Positions 31,851 through 41,858 of a DNA stretch of 64,000 nt are shown piece by piece. Source of the stretch: Butyricicoccus_B sp017886875 (GTDB lineage Bacteria; Bacillota; Clostridia; Oscillospirales; Butyricicoccaceae); NCBI GenBank assembly GCA_963931655.1, contig OZ007036.1, forward strand, positions 496,001 through 560,000, in the 5' to 3' direction. The position numbers and the translations under genes are program-made. Each line of letters begins with the position of its first letter. Positions within the stretch are counted from its first letter, which is position 1. The notes under the pieces were generated by a model, which saw only the letters and a list, made by a program, of their open reading frames with translations, was not told the origin of the DNA and ran no database searches.

Positions 31851-34790
31851 TTATTTAAATTTACAAATAACAGAAGATATTTCAGCTCTTGTTATATTTG
31901 CATTAGGTTTTAATAAACCATCAGAATTACCACTGATTATTTCAGCAGATACAACACAGCTAACTTCATCTTTTGCCCATGATGGTATATCAGCGGCATC
32001 TTTAAATGATAGATTTCCAGCGACATAACCTTGAGGCAATGAACGAGCAATAACTGCCATAACCTCTACACGAGTAATATATGCATTTGGATTAAAATAT
32101 ATCTTTTCACCAGAGCCAGCTTTACCTGACATAATACCTGCATTATATACAGCACTTACTGCACCTTTTGCCCATGATGGTATTTTTTCAGCGTCATCAA
32201 ATGGAAGATTTGTTGATGATATATCTAAATCAAGTACATTAGACATTAAAACTGCAAATTCCGCACGAGTTAGATTATTATTAGGTTTAAATTGCCATGT
32301 TCCATCAGCCGCTTGAGAACCATTCATAATACCTCTATCAGAAAGTAAATTTATATATCCTGCAGCCCATGATTTTGAGATATCTGTAAAATTATTATCT
32401 GTGCGTGTGCCAGCGTTCACTGTTAAAACTTTTCGTGATAAGTTACCAGCATCATCTGACACTTCAATTATAATAACATGTGTTCCCGCAGATAATGCAT
32501 CTGTTGTTATCTGTAGTGTACTAGAACTATATGATGAATTTATTAAAATACCATCTAAATAAACTTTTATGTTTTCACTACGAACAGGGGAAGAAGCTCC
32601 ATTTTGTGTTATCTGTGCTGTTACAGATGCAGATTGACCTGCTGAAATATTTAAATTACTATTAGTTACTGAAATACTAGGTGCATCTGTATTGTTAACA
32701 ACCATTTCACTCATAAGAATATGGTCAATATATACATTTTGCGAATTGTTAGAAAGCCTAAACCCTGTTAATGCTACAACATTTGATGGTATATCTAGCT
32801 TAAATTGAGTATAAGAACTGCTTATACTCTTATCAAATGGAGTTATGATTTCTGAACCCATTGCATCTGTAAATACAGCTTGTATATCACCTTGACCATT
32901 TGAACTCTTAGCCCAAAGAGTTAATACTTTTTCACCATTTATTGTCACAGGTGTTAAGCTCAAATTTGCATCTATACCATTTATCTCTAAAGCATTATAG
33001 CCTCTAAATACATTATCAGTTGTAACACTTAAATTAGATTGTGATGTAAAAGGTTGAACTTCATTTTCAAAATCAGCTATAACTTGTAGTTTTTGAGCTT
33101 CACCCATACCAACTGATACAGAAATATTCTTTGAAAATCCACAACACCAAGCATTTATTGTGCCTGTTCCTGCACGAGTAGGTGTAAATAGACCATTTGA
33201 TATTGTTCCCAAATCATTACTTACACTCCACACTACTTGGTCATTTGAAGTGTGTACTTGAACACCATTTCTATATGTTATGGCATCTATTTGTATAGGA
33301 ACTCCGACTTGTGTTGATACAGATGAAACTGCACTGCCATTAAATAAAAGTCCCATTGCAGTTGGTTCATCAGTTACATATATTTGCATGCTGCCTATTG
33401 CTCCACTTGGAGTAGAAGCTGTAATAGTAACTGTACCATTCTCTGAAGGTGCATGATATATTCCATTATCTACCCAGCCTGCACTTGTTTCATATGTTAT
33501 CTGCTCATCGGTCATTGTCTTTTTAAATGCACTATCTAATACTGTTGTAGTAAATGGCATTCTACCGCCTAAAAGCATATAGTGGCTTTCAGGCTCTAAG
33601 TGTATATTTTTAGGTATTCCATCAGATACAGCATTATTTATAAGAAATATATATGTTGAACATTTTCGTTCACTGCCATCAGATGGACTTGTAACGGTTG
33701 TAGATTTATCATTAATTGGTTTTTTCACTGTCATTGCTGATGAACCGCCACCATCAAGACATACTGCTGAAACACAGCCTAATTGTTGCAGTTCAGATAC
33801 AAGCTGTTTTGCAGTTAAACCTTTGCTGTATCCTGACTGAGCACCATCTACTTCATAAAGTACAACTGTTCCATCTGCTTTAATACCTGCCGCAGACCTT
33901 GCAGCAAGAGATGAACCAGAGTCAATTCCAGATGTAGTTGCAACGCCATCTGTAATTAGTTTTTTACCACCAACCGCATAGACAACATCAGTCCATCTGG
34001 AGTCATTTGTATTAAATGATATTGTTATTCTTTCACCGATTTGATAATCAATCCAAGGCATTGCTTCACAATCATCACGCCTTGTTAAAATCATTTGATT
34101 ATCAGCAATAGGGAAGGAGTAATTGCCAGAAACTTTATCAACTACTGTTAAAGTTATAGGCTGACCTATTTTAAGTGTTGATGGGTCATCGTACTCCATA
34201 ATGATACTTTGTCCCGCTGAACCAAAATGTGTTTCATCTGAATAATATTTATCTAATAAATATAAACCTCTTGTTGTTCTGGTTTTGTTATAATCAAAAA
34301 CCATTATATTACCACTTGCACCAGACACAACAATACTGCTTATTGGGTCACCTATTATAGCTGAGCCATCAGACATAAAACCTATTGCAGATTCCCAATC
34401 AGTAGCAGCTATAAGTCTGCCATTATCTACAAAAAGACCAGTAGGAACTCCATCAGAAAATGAGAAAAAATCTGCATTTATTCCGCCTATTACATCTAAT
34501 CCTTGAGCTTCAAGTGATGAAGATATCTGTGAAATAGATTTTCTATTTCCATAAAACTCATCACCCGATTTAACACCTATTGGCATTACAGATGAATTAG
34601 GTGTATATGTGATAATAGAAGCTTTTTGAACTCCACTTTCGTTGTGACCTTCTTGTCTTGTATATGTAGTACCAATACCAATTGGATATGAATATTCTGT
34701 CCAGCTAACAAGTGCAAAAGCACTTTGACTAAATAATATTGTACATGCTAAGACAGAACCTACAACTTGTTTTAGTTTTGAAAAATTCAT
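31851..34790 (-). CDS. Secreted phosphodiester glycosidase (NAGPA domain) with Ig-like and SLH domains
   Basis: 979-residue surface protein. Signal peptide ends SAFA. The NAGPA/DUF2233 domain (about residues 90-385) shows GGINADFFSF, SAAGIKADGTVVLYEVDG and VCLDGGGSSAM, as in uncovering-enzyme-like phosphodiester alpha-GlcNAcases. It is followed by Ig-like domains, a carbohydrate-binding-like beta module, another Ig-like domain and three C-terminal SLH repeats (from about residue 800) for wall attachment. AAAGGA precedes ATG 34790. It begins only 13 bases after aroEK, so it appears to be the last cistron of the T-box-controlled aro operon, an unexpected partner. It may act on wall polymers; substrate unknown. 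Confidence 0.9.
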   Translation of the reverse strand: MNFSKLKQVVGSVLACTILFSQSAFALVSWTEYSYPIGIGTTYTRQEGHNESGVQKASIITYTPNSSVMPIGVKSGDEFYGNRKSISQISSSLEAQGLDVIGGINADFFSFSDGVPTGLFVDNGRLIAATDWESAIGFMSDGSAIIGDPISSIVVSGASGNIMVFDYNKTRTTRGLYLLDKYYSDETHFGSAGQSIIMEYDDPSTLKIGQPITLTVVDKVSGNYSFPIADNQMILTRRDDCEAMPWIDYQIGERITISFNTNDSRWTDVVYAVGGKKLITDGVATTSGIDSGSSLAARSAAGIKADGTVVLYEVDGAQSGYSKGLTAKQLVSELQQLGCVSAVCLDGGGSSAMTVKKPINDKSTTVTSPSDGSERKCSTYIFLINNAVSDGIPKNIHLEPESHYMLLGGRMPFTTTVLDSAFKKTMTDEQITYETSAGWVDNGIYHAPSENGTVTITASTPSGAIGSMQIYVTDEPTAMGLLFNGSAVSSVSTQVGVPIQIDAITYRNGVQVHTSNDQVVWSVSNDLGTISNGLFTPTRAGTGTINAWCCGFSKNISVSVGMGEAQKLQVIADFENEVQPFTSQSNLSVTTDNVFRGYNALEINGIDANLSLTPVTINGEKVLTLWAKSSNGQGDIQAVFTDAMGSEIITPFDKSISSSYTQFKLDIPSNVVALTGFRLSNNSQNVYIDHILMSEMVVNNTDAPSISVTNSNLNISAGQSASVTAQITQNGASSPVRSENIKVYLDGILINSSYSSSTLQITTDALSAGTHVIIIEVSDDAGNLSRKVLTVNAGTRTDNNFTDISKSWAAGYINLLSDRGIMNGSQAADGTWQFKPNNNLTRAEFAVLMSNVLDLDISSTNLPFDDAEKIPSWAKGAVSAVYNAGIMSGKAGSGEKIYFNPNAYITRVEVMAVIARSLPQGYVAGNLSFKDAADIPSWAKDEVSCVVSAEIISGNSDGLLKPNANITRAEISSVICKFK

Positions 34791-34803
34791 AATAATCCTT
34801 TCT

Positions 34804-36189
34804 TTAAATGCTTTGTAGTAAATCTTCTACAAGTTCACTAAGTCTTGGGCTTCTAACCGACCTATCTGATACATGATGATATATATGCTTTCTTGCATTA
34901 TAGAGCTTTCGCATTTCTGTCATACGGTCTGCACGTTTATCAAGAAGCGGGCGATTTGATGAACTTTCTAAGTTTTTAACAATTCTGTAAAATGGTGTGT
35001 CTAGGTGTATTAAAAACCCTGTTTGCTTAATAATTTTAACATTTTCAGGTTTAAGTACCGCACCTCCACCAAGAGAAATTACTGCACCATCTATCTTACA
35101 AATCTCTTTTAAGTATTTTGTTTCAAGCTCACGAAATACTTTTTCACCATCTTGTTTAAATATATCAGATATTGTTCTTTGCTCTTTTTCTTCAAGATAT
35201 ATATCTGCATCTATATGCTTTAATCCCATAAATTTAGCAAGTTTTTTACCTACAGTTGTTTTACCACTGCCCATAAATCCACAAAGCACAAGATTATTTT
35301 TATTATATTTTTCTCTTAAACGTTTAGCTGCCATTTGAGCTAAAACCCTTCTAGCTATGCTATCAAAAACACTCCACTCAAACTGTGTATTATTCCATAT
35401 GGTTTGTGCTGCTGCTGCTTGCATAACTAACATATATATACCATTTCTAGTCTTAACATCACGTTTTGCTAATTTCATTGTAGATGTTTTTGGCGGGTTA
35501 TATATAGCATCAAATACATATTTTGTTTTTCTTGGCAGAAAATAAAGTGGTTTTTTCTCCTCCTTTGGATACATTCCAAGGGGAGTACCATTTATAACTA
35601 TTTCAACATCTTTTGGTATTTGCTTTCTTGTACATACAGTTATTTTAGCACTTGGTATAGATGCTTTAAGCTCATTTTTTAGCTTATATGCTTTATCAAG
35701 CGACCTACCAGTTATATATAAATTAGCCTTTGACTTTGCACAGTGATATGCCATAACAGTAGATGCACCGCCATAGCCTATAACTAAAGCCTTTTTATTT
35801 TTAAGCACTATACCATCTTTTTCAAGTGTTGATGCAAAACCAAAAATATCGGTATTATAACCTATTGCTTCACCATTTTTAAACTGCACAGTGTTTACAG
35901 AATGTAAATCCATAGCACTTGGGTCTATTGCATCAAGTAAATCTATAACAGCTTTTTTATGTGGTATTGTTAAATTTATACCTTGCAGTTTTTCTTTTGC
36001 AAGAGTCATTGCGGTTTCAAGTTCTTCTGGTTTTACAGCTATAGCTAAATAATCAGCTTCCATATTTGCAGCATTAAAAAGCTGAGCATGTAATTCTGGG
36101 CTCATTGTATGACCTAATGACCAACCAAAAAGTGCATATGTTGGACGAACAGGCTTAAACTTTTTAAAATCCTCAAGTGTTAAAACCAT
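34804..36189 (-). CDS. aroEK: Bifunctional shikimate dehydrogenase-shikimate kinase fusion
   Basis: 461-residue fusion of two consecutive shikimate-pathway enzymes. Residues 1 to about 285 are AroE: GWSLGHTMSPELHAQLF binds shikimate, LTIPHKKAVIDLL contains the catalytic Lys, and ALVIGYGGASTVMAYH is the NADP site. From about residue 297 the sequence is AroK: P-loop LCGFMGSGKTTVGKKLA, DIYLEEKEQRTISDIF, VISLGGGAVL and a lid with SSNRPLLD. The linker is short and basic. Of two adjacent ATGs, 36189 has the better distance from AGGAGG; it overlaps the aroA stop (TGATG). Confidence 0.93.
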   Translation of the reverse strand: MVLTLEDFKKFKPVRPTYALFGWSLGHTMSPELHAQLFNAANMEADYLAIAVKPEELETAMTLAKEKLQGINLTIPHKKAVIDLLDAIDPSAMDLHSVNTVQFKNGEAIGYNTDIFGFASTLEKDGIVLKNKKALVIGYGGASTVMAYHCAKSKANLYITGRSLDKAYKLKNELKASIPSAKITVCTRKQIPKDVEIVINGTPLGMYPKEEKKPLYFLPRKTKYVFDAIYNPPKTSTMKLAKRDVKTRNGIYMLVMQAAAAQTIWNNTQFEWSVFDSIARRVLAQMAAKRLREKYNKNNLVLCGFMGSGKTTVGKKLAKFMGLKHIDADIYLEEKEQRTISDIFKQDGEKVFRELETKYLKEICKIDGAVISLGGGAVLKPENVKIIKQTGFLIHLDTPFYRIVKNLESSSNRPLLDKRADRMTEMRKLYNARKHIYHHVSDRSVRSPRLSELVEDLLQSI

Positions 36190-37469
36190 CATACGCCTCC
36201 TAATTTTTTGAGTGTATCAAAGAAATCAGGGTATGAGATAGCAACTACATCTGGATTTAAAATTTCGCTTTCACCCTCACAACCTAATGCACAAACTGCC
36301 ATGCTCATAGCAATTCTATGGTCATTATATGTTTCAAAACTTGCACCGCTTAACTTGTTGCCACCATTTATAATCATACCATCATCAGTTTCCTTAACAT
36401 CTGCACCCGCTTTACTAAGTTCACAAACCATAGCCGCAATTCTGTTAGATTCCTTTACTTTTAACTCTTGAGCATCTTTGATAACAGTTTGACCTTCTGC
36501 AAATGCAGCAGCTACTGCAAGAACAGGCAATTCATCAATAAGGCGTGGAATAACTTCACCACCAATAACAGTACCTTTTAGTTTTGATGATTTTACAGTT
36601 AAATCACAAGTTGGTTCGACTTCATCTCTAAAGTTGCTCTCTGTGATATCTGCACCCATAGCTTTTAATACATCTAAAATACCTGTACGAGTTGGGTTAA
36701 CTCCTACATTTTTAATTGTGATTTCTGAGTTTGGAATAATAGCACCTGCAACAAGGAAAAATGCAGCAGATGAAATATCAGCTGGCACAGCTACATCTTT
36801 AGCAGTTAAATCTTCTGGTGGAGTTAAAATAATAGTTCTGCCCTCACTTTTAACATCAGCACCTAAAGCTCTAAGCATACGCTCTGTATGGTCACGAGAA
36901 CATGCAGGTTCAATAACAGTGGTTTTGCAATCAGCATACAAACCTGCAAGTAAAACCGCACTTTTAATCTGTGCAGATGCAACAGGTAATTCATATGTAA
37001 TACCAGTTAATTTATTATTAGCACCATGCAGAGTAAGTGGACAGTAATTTCCGTCTACACCGTCAATTTTTGCACCCATTTGGCTAAGTGGAGTTATAAC
37101 TCGTTTCATAGGTCTTTTTTGAATAGATGCATCACCTGTCATAGTTACATCAAAATTCTGACCCGCAAGAATACCGCAAAGCAGGCGAGTAGTAGTTCCA
37201 GAGTTACCTGTATAAAGCTGCTCATCAGGACATTTTAAACCATGCATACCTACACCATGTACAATAACTTCTTTGTCTGTTATATCTACTTGTACGCCCA
37301 TTTTACGAAAGCAATCAATAGTAGAAAGGCAATCTTCACCCATTAAAAAACCTGTTATATGTGTAGTACCTTTGGCAAGTGCACCAAGCATAACCGCACG
37401 ATGTGAAATAGATTTATCTCCTGGTACAGTTATAACTCCTTTTAAACCGTTTATCTGTTTAATTTTCAT
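36189..37469 (-). CDS. aroA: 3-phosphoshikimate 1-carboxyvinyltransferase (EPSP synthase)
   Basis: 426 residues; joins PEP to shikimate 3-phosphate. Motifs: VPGDKSISHRAVMLGALA, the LYTGNSGTTTRLLCGILAGQ loop, the RPMKRV segment, and NDHRIAMSMAVCALG near the C-terminus. ATG 37469 has GAGG about 8 nt upstream, better than ATG 37481. Its start overlaps the end of pheA by 11 bases, so translation is coupled. The sequence at the PEP/glyphosate loop (LYTGNSGTTTRLL) has Gly and Thr where class I enzymes have NAGTA, in keeping with class II-like Gram-positive enzymes. Confidence 0.95.
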   Translation of the reverse strand: MKIKQINGLKGVITVPGDKSISHRAVMLGALAKGTTHITGFLMGEDCLSTIDCFRKMGVQVDITDKEVIVHGVGMHGLKCPDEQLYTGNSGTTTRLLCGILAGQNFDVTMTGDASIQKRPMKRVITPLSQMGAKIDGVDGNYCPLTLHGANNKLTGITYELPVASAQIKSAVLLAGLYADCKTTVIEPACSRDHTERMLRALGADVKSEGRTIILTPPEDLTAKDVAVPADISSAAFFLVAGAIIPNSEITIKNVGVNPTRTGILDVLKAMGADITESNFRDEVEPTCDLTVKSSKLKGTVIGGEVIPRLIDELPVLAVAAAFAEGQTVIKDAQELKVKESNRIAAMVCELSKAGADVKETDDGMIINGGNKLSGASFETYNDHRIAMSMAVCALGCEGESEILNPDVVAISYPDFFDTLKKLGGV

Positions 37470-38613
37470 AGTAAACCTCATTATTTTGTGTTATTTGATA
37501 GCTGCCTAAAAGCCTAAATGATGAAAGCTCTTCGGAAAGCTGATAAATTAGCGACCTTGTATCTTCATTTGCAAGGCTACCTTCAAAATCAGCGTAAAAT
37601 CTATAATTCCAAGGGGTTTCTGCAAGTGGTCTTGAATGTATTTCTGTAAGATTTATATTTCTATCAGAAAACATTGAAAGAGCTGCTGCAAGTGTGCCTT
37701 GTTCATGTGGTAAAGTAAATGCTATACTTACACGATTGTCATTTTCACTTGCTGATAGCTTTTTACTAATAGCGACAAAACGTGTCTGATTTGTTTTATC
37801 ATCATTTATACATGCAGCTAGTACTTTAAGACCATAAAGCCCCGCAGCATCTTCCGAGCATACAGCCGCTTTTGTAATATCATTAAAATCATGTATTTGC
37901 TGTGCGGCTACTGCTGTATTAGTTGTTTTGCATAGCTCAAAACCTTTTTCCTTGAGATAGTTTTTACACTGGTCAAGTGCAGGAGTGATAGAGTAAACCT
38001 GCTTAACATCATCTATTGTAGCACTATTACACCCTGCAAGGCAATGACGAATGTCATTTATATGTGACCTTGAAATATATAAATCATATTTCATAAGTAA
38101 ATCACATACTTCATTTATAGTGCCAATAGATGAGTTTTCAATAGGGACTACACCAATTTCTGCTTTATCTTCTGATACAGCTTTAAACACATCTTCAAAA
38201 GTTTCTACATGAAAAATAACTTCAGCATCTTTAAACATAGCCTTTGCAGCTTGTGATTGATAAGAGGCTGGCAATCCTTGATAGACAACAGTTTTAGGTT
38301 TGTTATTTGGCTCTAAATAATGATATTTTAGCTTTTCGGGATTTTGCTTTAACATGTACTGATACTGATGCATACGACTTACTCTAATAGATGTTTTAAG
38401 CATAGATATATATTCATGCTTTATATCTTCAGGCATATCATCACTCATCATTTTAATAAGTGCAGTTTCTCTGTCTGGCTTTAAAACCTTATCATTTGTT
38501 TCTAGTTTATATTCAGCTACTTGTTCAGCAAGCTTCATTCTTTCAGCAAATAATTTTCTAATTTTATTATCTACTCTGTTTATATCTTCTCTAATTTCAT
38601 TCAGCATTCGCAT
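37459..38613 (-). CDS. pheA: Bifunctional chorismate mutase-prephenate dehydratase
   Basis: 384 residues. N-terminal AroQ-type chorismate mutase (about 1-90: IREDINRVDNKIRKLFAERM), then prephenate dehydratase (VVYQGLPASYQSQAA; VVPIENSSIGTINEV; AGCNSATIDDVKQVYS; the NQTRFVAIS motif) and a C-terminal ACT domain with the Phe-binding ESRP-like segment LTEIHSRPLAETPWNYRFYADF. It directs chorismate to phenylpyruvate. Start ATG 38613 has GGAGGG 8 nt upstream and lies inside the end of aroC. Confidence 0.95.
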   Translation of the reverse strand: MRMLNEIREDINRVDNKIRKLFAERMKLAEQVAEYKLETNDKVLKPDRETALIKMMSDDMPEDIKHEYISMLKTSIRVSRMHQYQYMLKQNPEKLKYHYLEPNNKPKTVVYQGLPASYQSQAAKAMFKDAEVIFHVETFEDVFKAVSEDKAEIGVVPIENSSIGTINEVCDLLMKYDLYISRSHINDIRHCLAGCNSATIDDVKQVYSITPALDQCKNYLKEKGFELCKTTNTAVAAQQIHDFNDITKAAVCSEDAAGLYGLKVLAACINDDKTNQTRFVAISKKLSASENDNRVSIAFTLPHEQGTLAAALSMFSDRNINLTEIHSRPLAETPWNYRFYADFEGSLANEDTRSLIYQLSEELSSFRLLGSYQITQNNEVYYEN

Positions 38614-39700
38614 AACCATAACCCTCCACATAAATATCTGCAAGAGCAATAGCTGCCGCAGCTTCTATAACTGGTGCTGCACGAGTTACAATACAAGGGT
38701 CATGTCTGCCTTTTATAACTAAATCTTCAACTTCACCAGTAGATAAATTAAGTGTACGCTGTTTTTTAGATATAGATGGTGTAGGTTTAATAACTGTACG
38801 GAATACAATAGGCATACCGCTTGTAATACCACCTAATACACCACCATTATTATTGGTTTCAGTTATTACCTTTTCATCATCAGATAGCATAAAAGCATCA
38901 TTTGCATGAGAACCTCTAAAATCAGCAAATCCAAATCCAACACCAAATTCAACGCCCTTTACAGCGGGTACAGCAAACAGTATAGAAGAAAGTTTACTTT
39001 CAATAGTATCAAACATAGGACTACCTAAGCCAGCTGGAACGCCCACAGCAGCACATTCAATAACACCGCCCACTGAATCTTGGTCAAGTCTTGCATCTTC
39101 AATAGCAGATAACATAGCTTTTTCTGCTAATGGATTAATAACAGGATATTCTTGTAATCTTATTTTATCGAGTTGTTCAGCTGTAACTTCCACATCATCA
39201 AATGGTGTATCTTGAATTTGTGCAATAGACTGAATATGTGCACCAACAGTTATACCTTTGCTTTTTAAAAATAGCTTACACATTGCACCTGCAAAAACCA
39301 AAGGTGCTGTAAGTCTACCTGAAAAATGTCCACCACCTCTTGGGTCATTATATCCACCATAACGCACTAAACCTGTATAATCTGCATGTGCAGGACGTGG
39401 CTGTGTAGAAAAATCTTTGTAATCACCTGAGCGGGTGTCAGTATTTTCTATCATTGCACAAATAGGTGTGCCTGTTGTATAGCCTTGATATATACCTGAA
39501 AGAATTTTAGGTGCATCTTTTTCTTTTCTAGCTGTAGATTGTTTATTTCTACCGGGAGCACGTCGCTCCATTTCACTTAACACGAATGCTTCATCAAAAG
39601 CAATGCCCGATGGAAAACCATCGAGCACCACACCAATGCCGCCTCCGTGAGATTCTCCAAATATGGAAACTTTAATTGTATTTCCCCATACAGAACCCAT
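38597..39700 (-). CDS. aroC: Chorismate synthase
   Basis: FMN-dependent enzyme forming chorismate from EPSP. 367 residues with the family signatures GESHGGGIGVVLDGFPSG, GGGHFSGRLTAPLVFAGA, DFRGSHANDAF and GRHDPCIVTRAAPVIEAAAA. It starts 22 bases after aroB and its end overlaps pheA by 17 bases. Confidence 0.97.
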   Translation of the reverse strand: MGSVWGNTIKVSIFGESHGGGIGVVLDGFPSGIAFDEAFVLSEMERRAPGRNKQSTARKEKDAPKILSGIYQGYTTGTPICAMIENTDTRSGDYKDFSTQPRPAHADYTGLVRYGGYNDPRGGGHFSGRLTAPLVFAGAMCKLFLKSKGITVGAHIQSIAQIQDTPFDDVEVTAEQLDKIRLQEYPVINPLAEKAMLSAIEDARLDQDSVGGVIECAAVGVPAGLGSPMFDTIESKLSSILFAVPAVKGVEFGVGFGFADFRGSHANDAFMLSDDEKVITETNNNGGVLGGITSGMPIVFRTVIKPTPSISKKQRTLNLSTGEVEDLVIKGRHDPCIVTRAAPVIEAAAAIALADIYVEGYGYANAE

Positions 39701-39722
39701 GGCAGGTTGCCTCCTTAATAAT

Positions 39723-40766
39723 TTACATTGCCCTAATTAATTTATGTAGTCTGTCAATTTCTATCCTTTCAATCTCTGCTTTTCCCATAGTGCGTACTAA
39801 AATAAAATTCATTGTATCGCCCATTTTCTTTTTATCAGAAAGCAGAGCATTAAATATATCTTCCTTTTCATATGGTAGGGAAGTAGGCAGACCTATATTA
39901 TTTAGTATACCAGATAAATATGGTGTTAGGCTATTATCATTTCCAATAGCATCTGATAATCTCATAGCCGCTACCATGCCCATTGATACTGCATTGCCAT
40001 GACTAAACTTAGTATAATCACCTAGTTTTTCTATTGCATGACCAATAGTATGACCAAAATTTAAAATCATACGAAGTCCTGTGTCATGCTCATCAACCTC
40101 AACAACATCACGTTTTATCTTTACACACTCATAAATAATATCAGATATATTGTTTTTATAATCTGGCTTGCTTACCATATCAAGAATATCTGCATTTTGT
40201 ATACAGCCATATTTTACAACTTCAGCCATACCATCTATAAAGATATCCTCTGGTAAAGATTTTAAAACATAAGGGTCAATAAGCACAAGTCTTGGCTGAT
40301 AAAATGCACCAACTAGATTTTTACCTTGCGGCATATCAACCGCAGTTTTACCGCCAACAGATGAGTCAACCTGTGCAAGTAATGTAGTAGGTATTTGACA
40401 AAGTGATACACCTCTTAAAAAAGTAGCAGCTGCAAAACCTGTCATATCTCCAATTACACCACCGCCCAAGGCAATAATTAAATCTTTTCGTGTAATATCT
40501 GCATTTATCAAATCTGTGTATATTGTGTTTATTGTTTCAAGCCTTTTATATTCCTCACCGGCAGGAAGTATACTGTGTGTTACTGGAATAGAAAATTGCT
40601 TTTCTATATTTTCCAAATATAATGGTGCAACATTTGTATCTGTTACAATATGCACTCTGCTAGGAGAAAACACATCAAGGCACATGTTAGCAACATTATT
40701 TATGATTTTTTCATCAATTAGAATTTCAGATATGCCATTTGAACCTGAAAGAGTTAACTTTTTCAT
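39723..40766 (-). CDS. aroB: 3-dehydroquinate synthase
   Basis: NAD- and metal-dependent enzyme for step two of the shikimate pathway; 347 residues. Motifs: LALGGGVIGDMTGFAA-like segment IIALGGGVIGDMTGFAAAT, VPTTLLAQVDSSVGGKTAVD equivalent (IPTTLLAQVDSSVGGKTA), GMAEVVKYGCI and NFGHTIGHAIEKL with metal-binding His. It lies 11 bases downstream of aroF. Confidence 0.97.
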   Translation of the reverse strand: MKKLTLSGSNGISEILIDEKIINNVANMCLDVFSPSRVHIVTDTNVAPLYLENIEKQFSIPVTHSILPAGEEYKRLETINTIYTDLINADITRKDLIIALGGGVIGDMTGFAAATFLRGVSLCQIPTTLLAQVDSSVGGKTAVDMPQGKNLVGAFYQPRLVLIDPYVLKSLPEDIFIDGMAEVVKYGCIQNADILDMVSKPDYKNNISDIIYECVKIKRDVVEVDEHDTGLRMILNFGHTIGHAIEKLGDYTKFSHGNAVSMGMVAAMRLSDAIGNDNSLTPYLSGILNNIGLPTSLPYEKEDIFNALLSDKKKMGDTMNFILVRTMGKAEIERIEIDRLHKLIRAM

Positions 40767-40777
40767 TTTAAATCCTC

Positions 40778-41797
40778 TTAAATTTCACGTCCCATAGCTG
40801 CTGCAATACCACGAAGTGAATTCATAGTTTCCTCAAAAGATTCATATGTTAGTGATTGAGCACCGTCAGAAAGTGCATGAGCTGGGTCATTATGAACTTC
40901 AATCATCAGACCATCAGCACCAGCCGCAACAGCTGCACGAGCAAGAGGTTCTACCATCCAGTAAATACCACCAGCATGACTTGGGTCAACTACTACTGGT
41001 AAATGGCTCATACGTTTTAACACTGGTACAGCAGAAATATCAAGTGTATTTCTTGTATAGGTTTCATAAGTACGAATACCACGTTCACAAAGAATAACAT
41101 TTTTATTTCCGCCTGCCATTAAATATTCAGCAGACATCAAAAATTCTTCAATTGTGTTTGCAAAGCCACGCTTTAAAAGTACAGGCTTATCAGTTTGACC
41201 AAGCTCCTTTAAAAGCTCAAAGTTTTGCATATTTCTTGCACCAACTTGGAAACAATCACATTTTTCCATGAAAAGCTCAATATGTGCAGGGTTAGTAATT
41301 TCGGTTACAACTGGTAAACCTGTTTCCTTATGTGCCTCATGTAATAAATCCAGACCTTCAGCCTTTAAACCTTGGAAAGAGTATGGGGAAGAACGAGGTT
41401 TCCATGCACCGCCACGTAGTACAGTAGCACCATTCTTTTTAACATTTTTAGCAACATCAATAATTTGTTCTCTGCTTTCAACAGAACAAGGGCCTGCCAT
41501 AACAACAATCTTTTTTCCACCGACTTCAACACCATCAGCAATTTTAACAATAGTATCCTGTGGGTGCATTTTACGGTTTGCAAGCTTAAAAGGTTCTTGA
41601 ACCTTTGTTATACGTTCTACATATTTATCTAAAAGCAGAGCATCTTTATCTACAGCACCAGTATCGCCTACAAGTGCAAGAACAGTTGTACCTGTACCAT
41701 AAATAGGATTTACTTGTACATTAAAACGCTCACTAAGCCAATGTGATAGCTCTGTAATATGTTCTTCTGTTGTGCCATTTTTCATTACAATAATCAT
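40778..41797 (-). CDS. aroF: DAHP synthase (AroF/TM0343-like, with N-terminal regulatory domain)
   Basis: First committed step of aromatic biosynthesis, joining PEP and erythrose 4-phosphate. 339 residues: an N-terminal ferredoxin-like domain (MIIVMKNGTTEEHI, about 1-70), as in Thermotoga-type enzymes inhibited by Phe/Tyr, then the barrel with MAGPCSVESREQI, GGAWKPRSSPYSFQG, QVGARNMQNFELL, VLLKRGFANTIEEF and VVVDPSHAGG. First gene of the operon, downstream of a T-box leader, so both transcriptional and allosteric feedback are likely. Confidence 0.96.
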   Translation of the reverse strand: MIIVMKNGTTEEHITELSHWLSERFNVQVNPIYGTGTTVLALVGDTGAVDKDALLLDKYVERITKVQEPFKLANRKMHPQDTIVKIADGVEVGGKKIVVMAGPCSVESREQIIDVAKNVKKNGATVLRGGAWKPRSSPYSFQGLKAEGLDLLHEAHKETGLPVVTEITNPAHIELFMEKCDCFQVGARNMQNFELLKELGQTDKPVLLKRGFANTIEEFLMSAEYLMAGGNKNVILCERGIRTYETYTRNTLDISAVPVLKRMSHLPVVVDPSHAGGIYWMVEPLARAAVAAGADGLMIEVHNDPAHALSDGAQSLTYESFEETMNSLRGIAAAMGREI

Positions 41798-41858
41798 AGT
41801 TTAAATCTCCTTTTTATGATAAAAATATAAATTTTAGCATATTAAAGCAAGATGGTAC

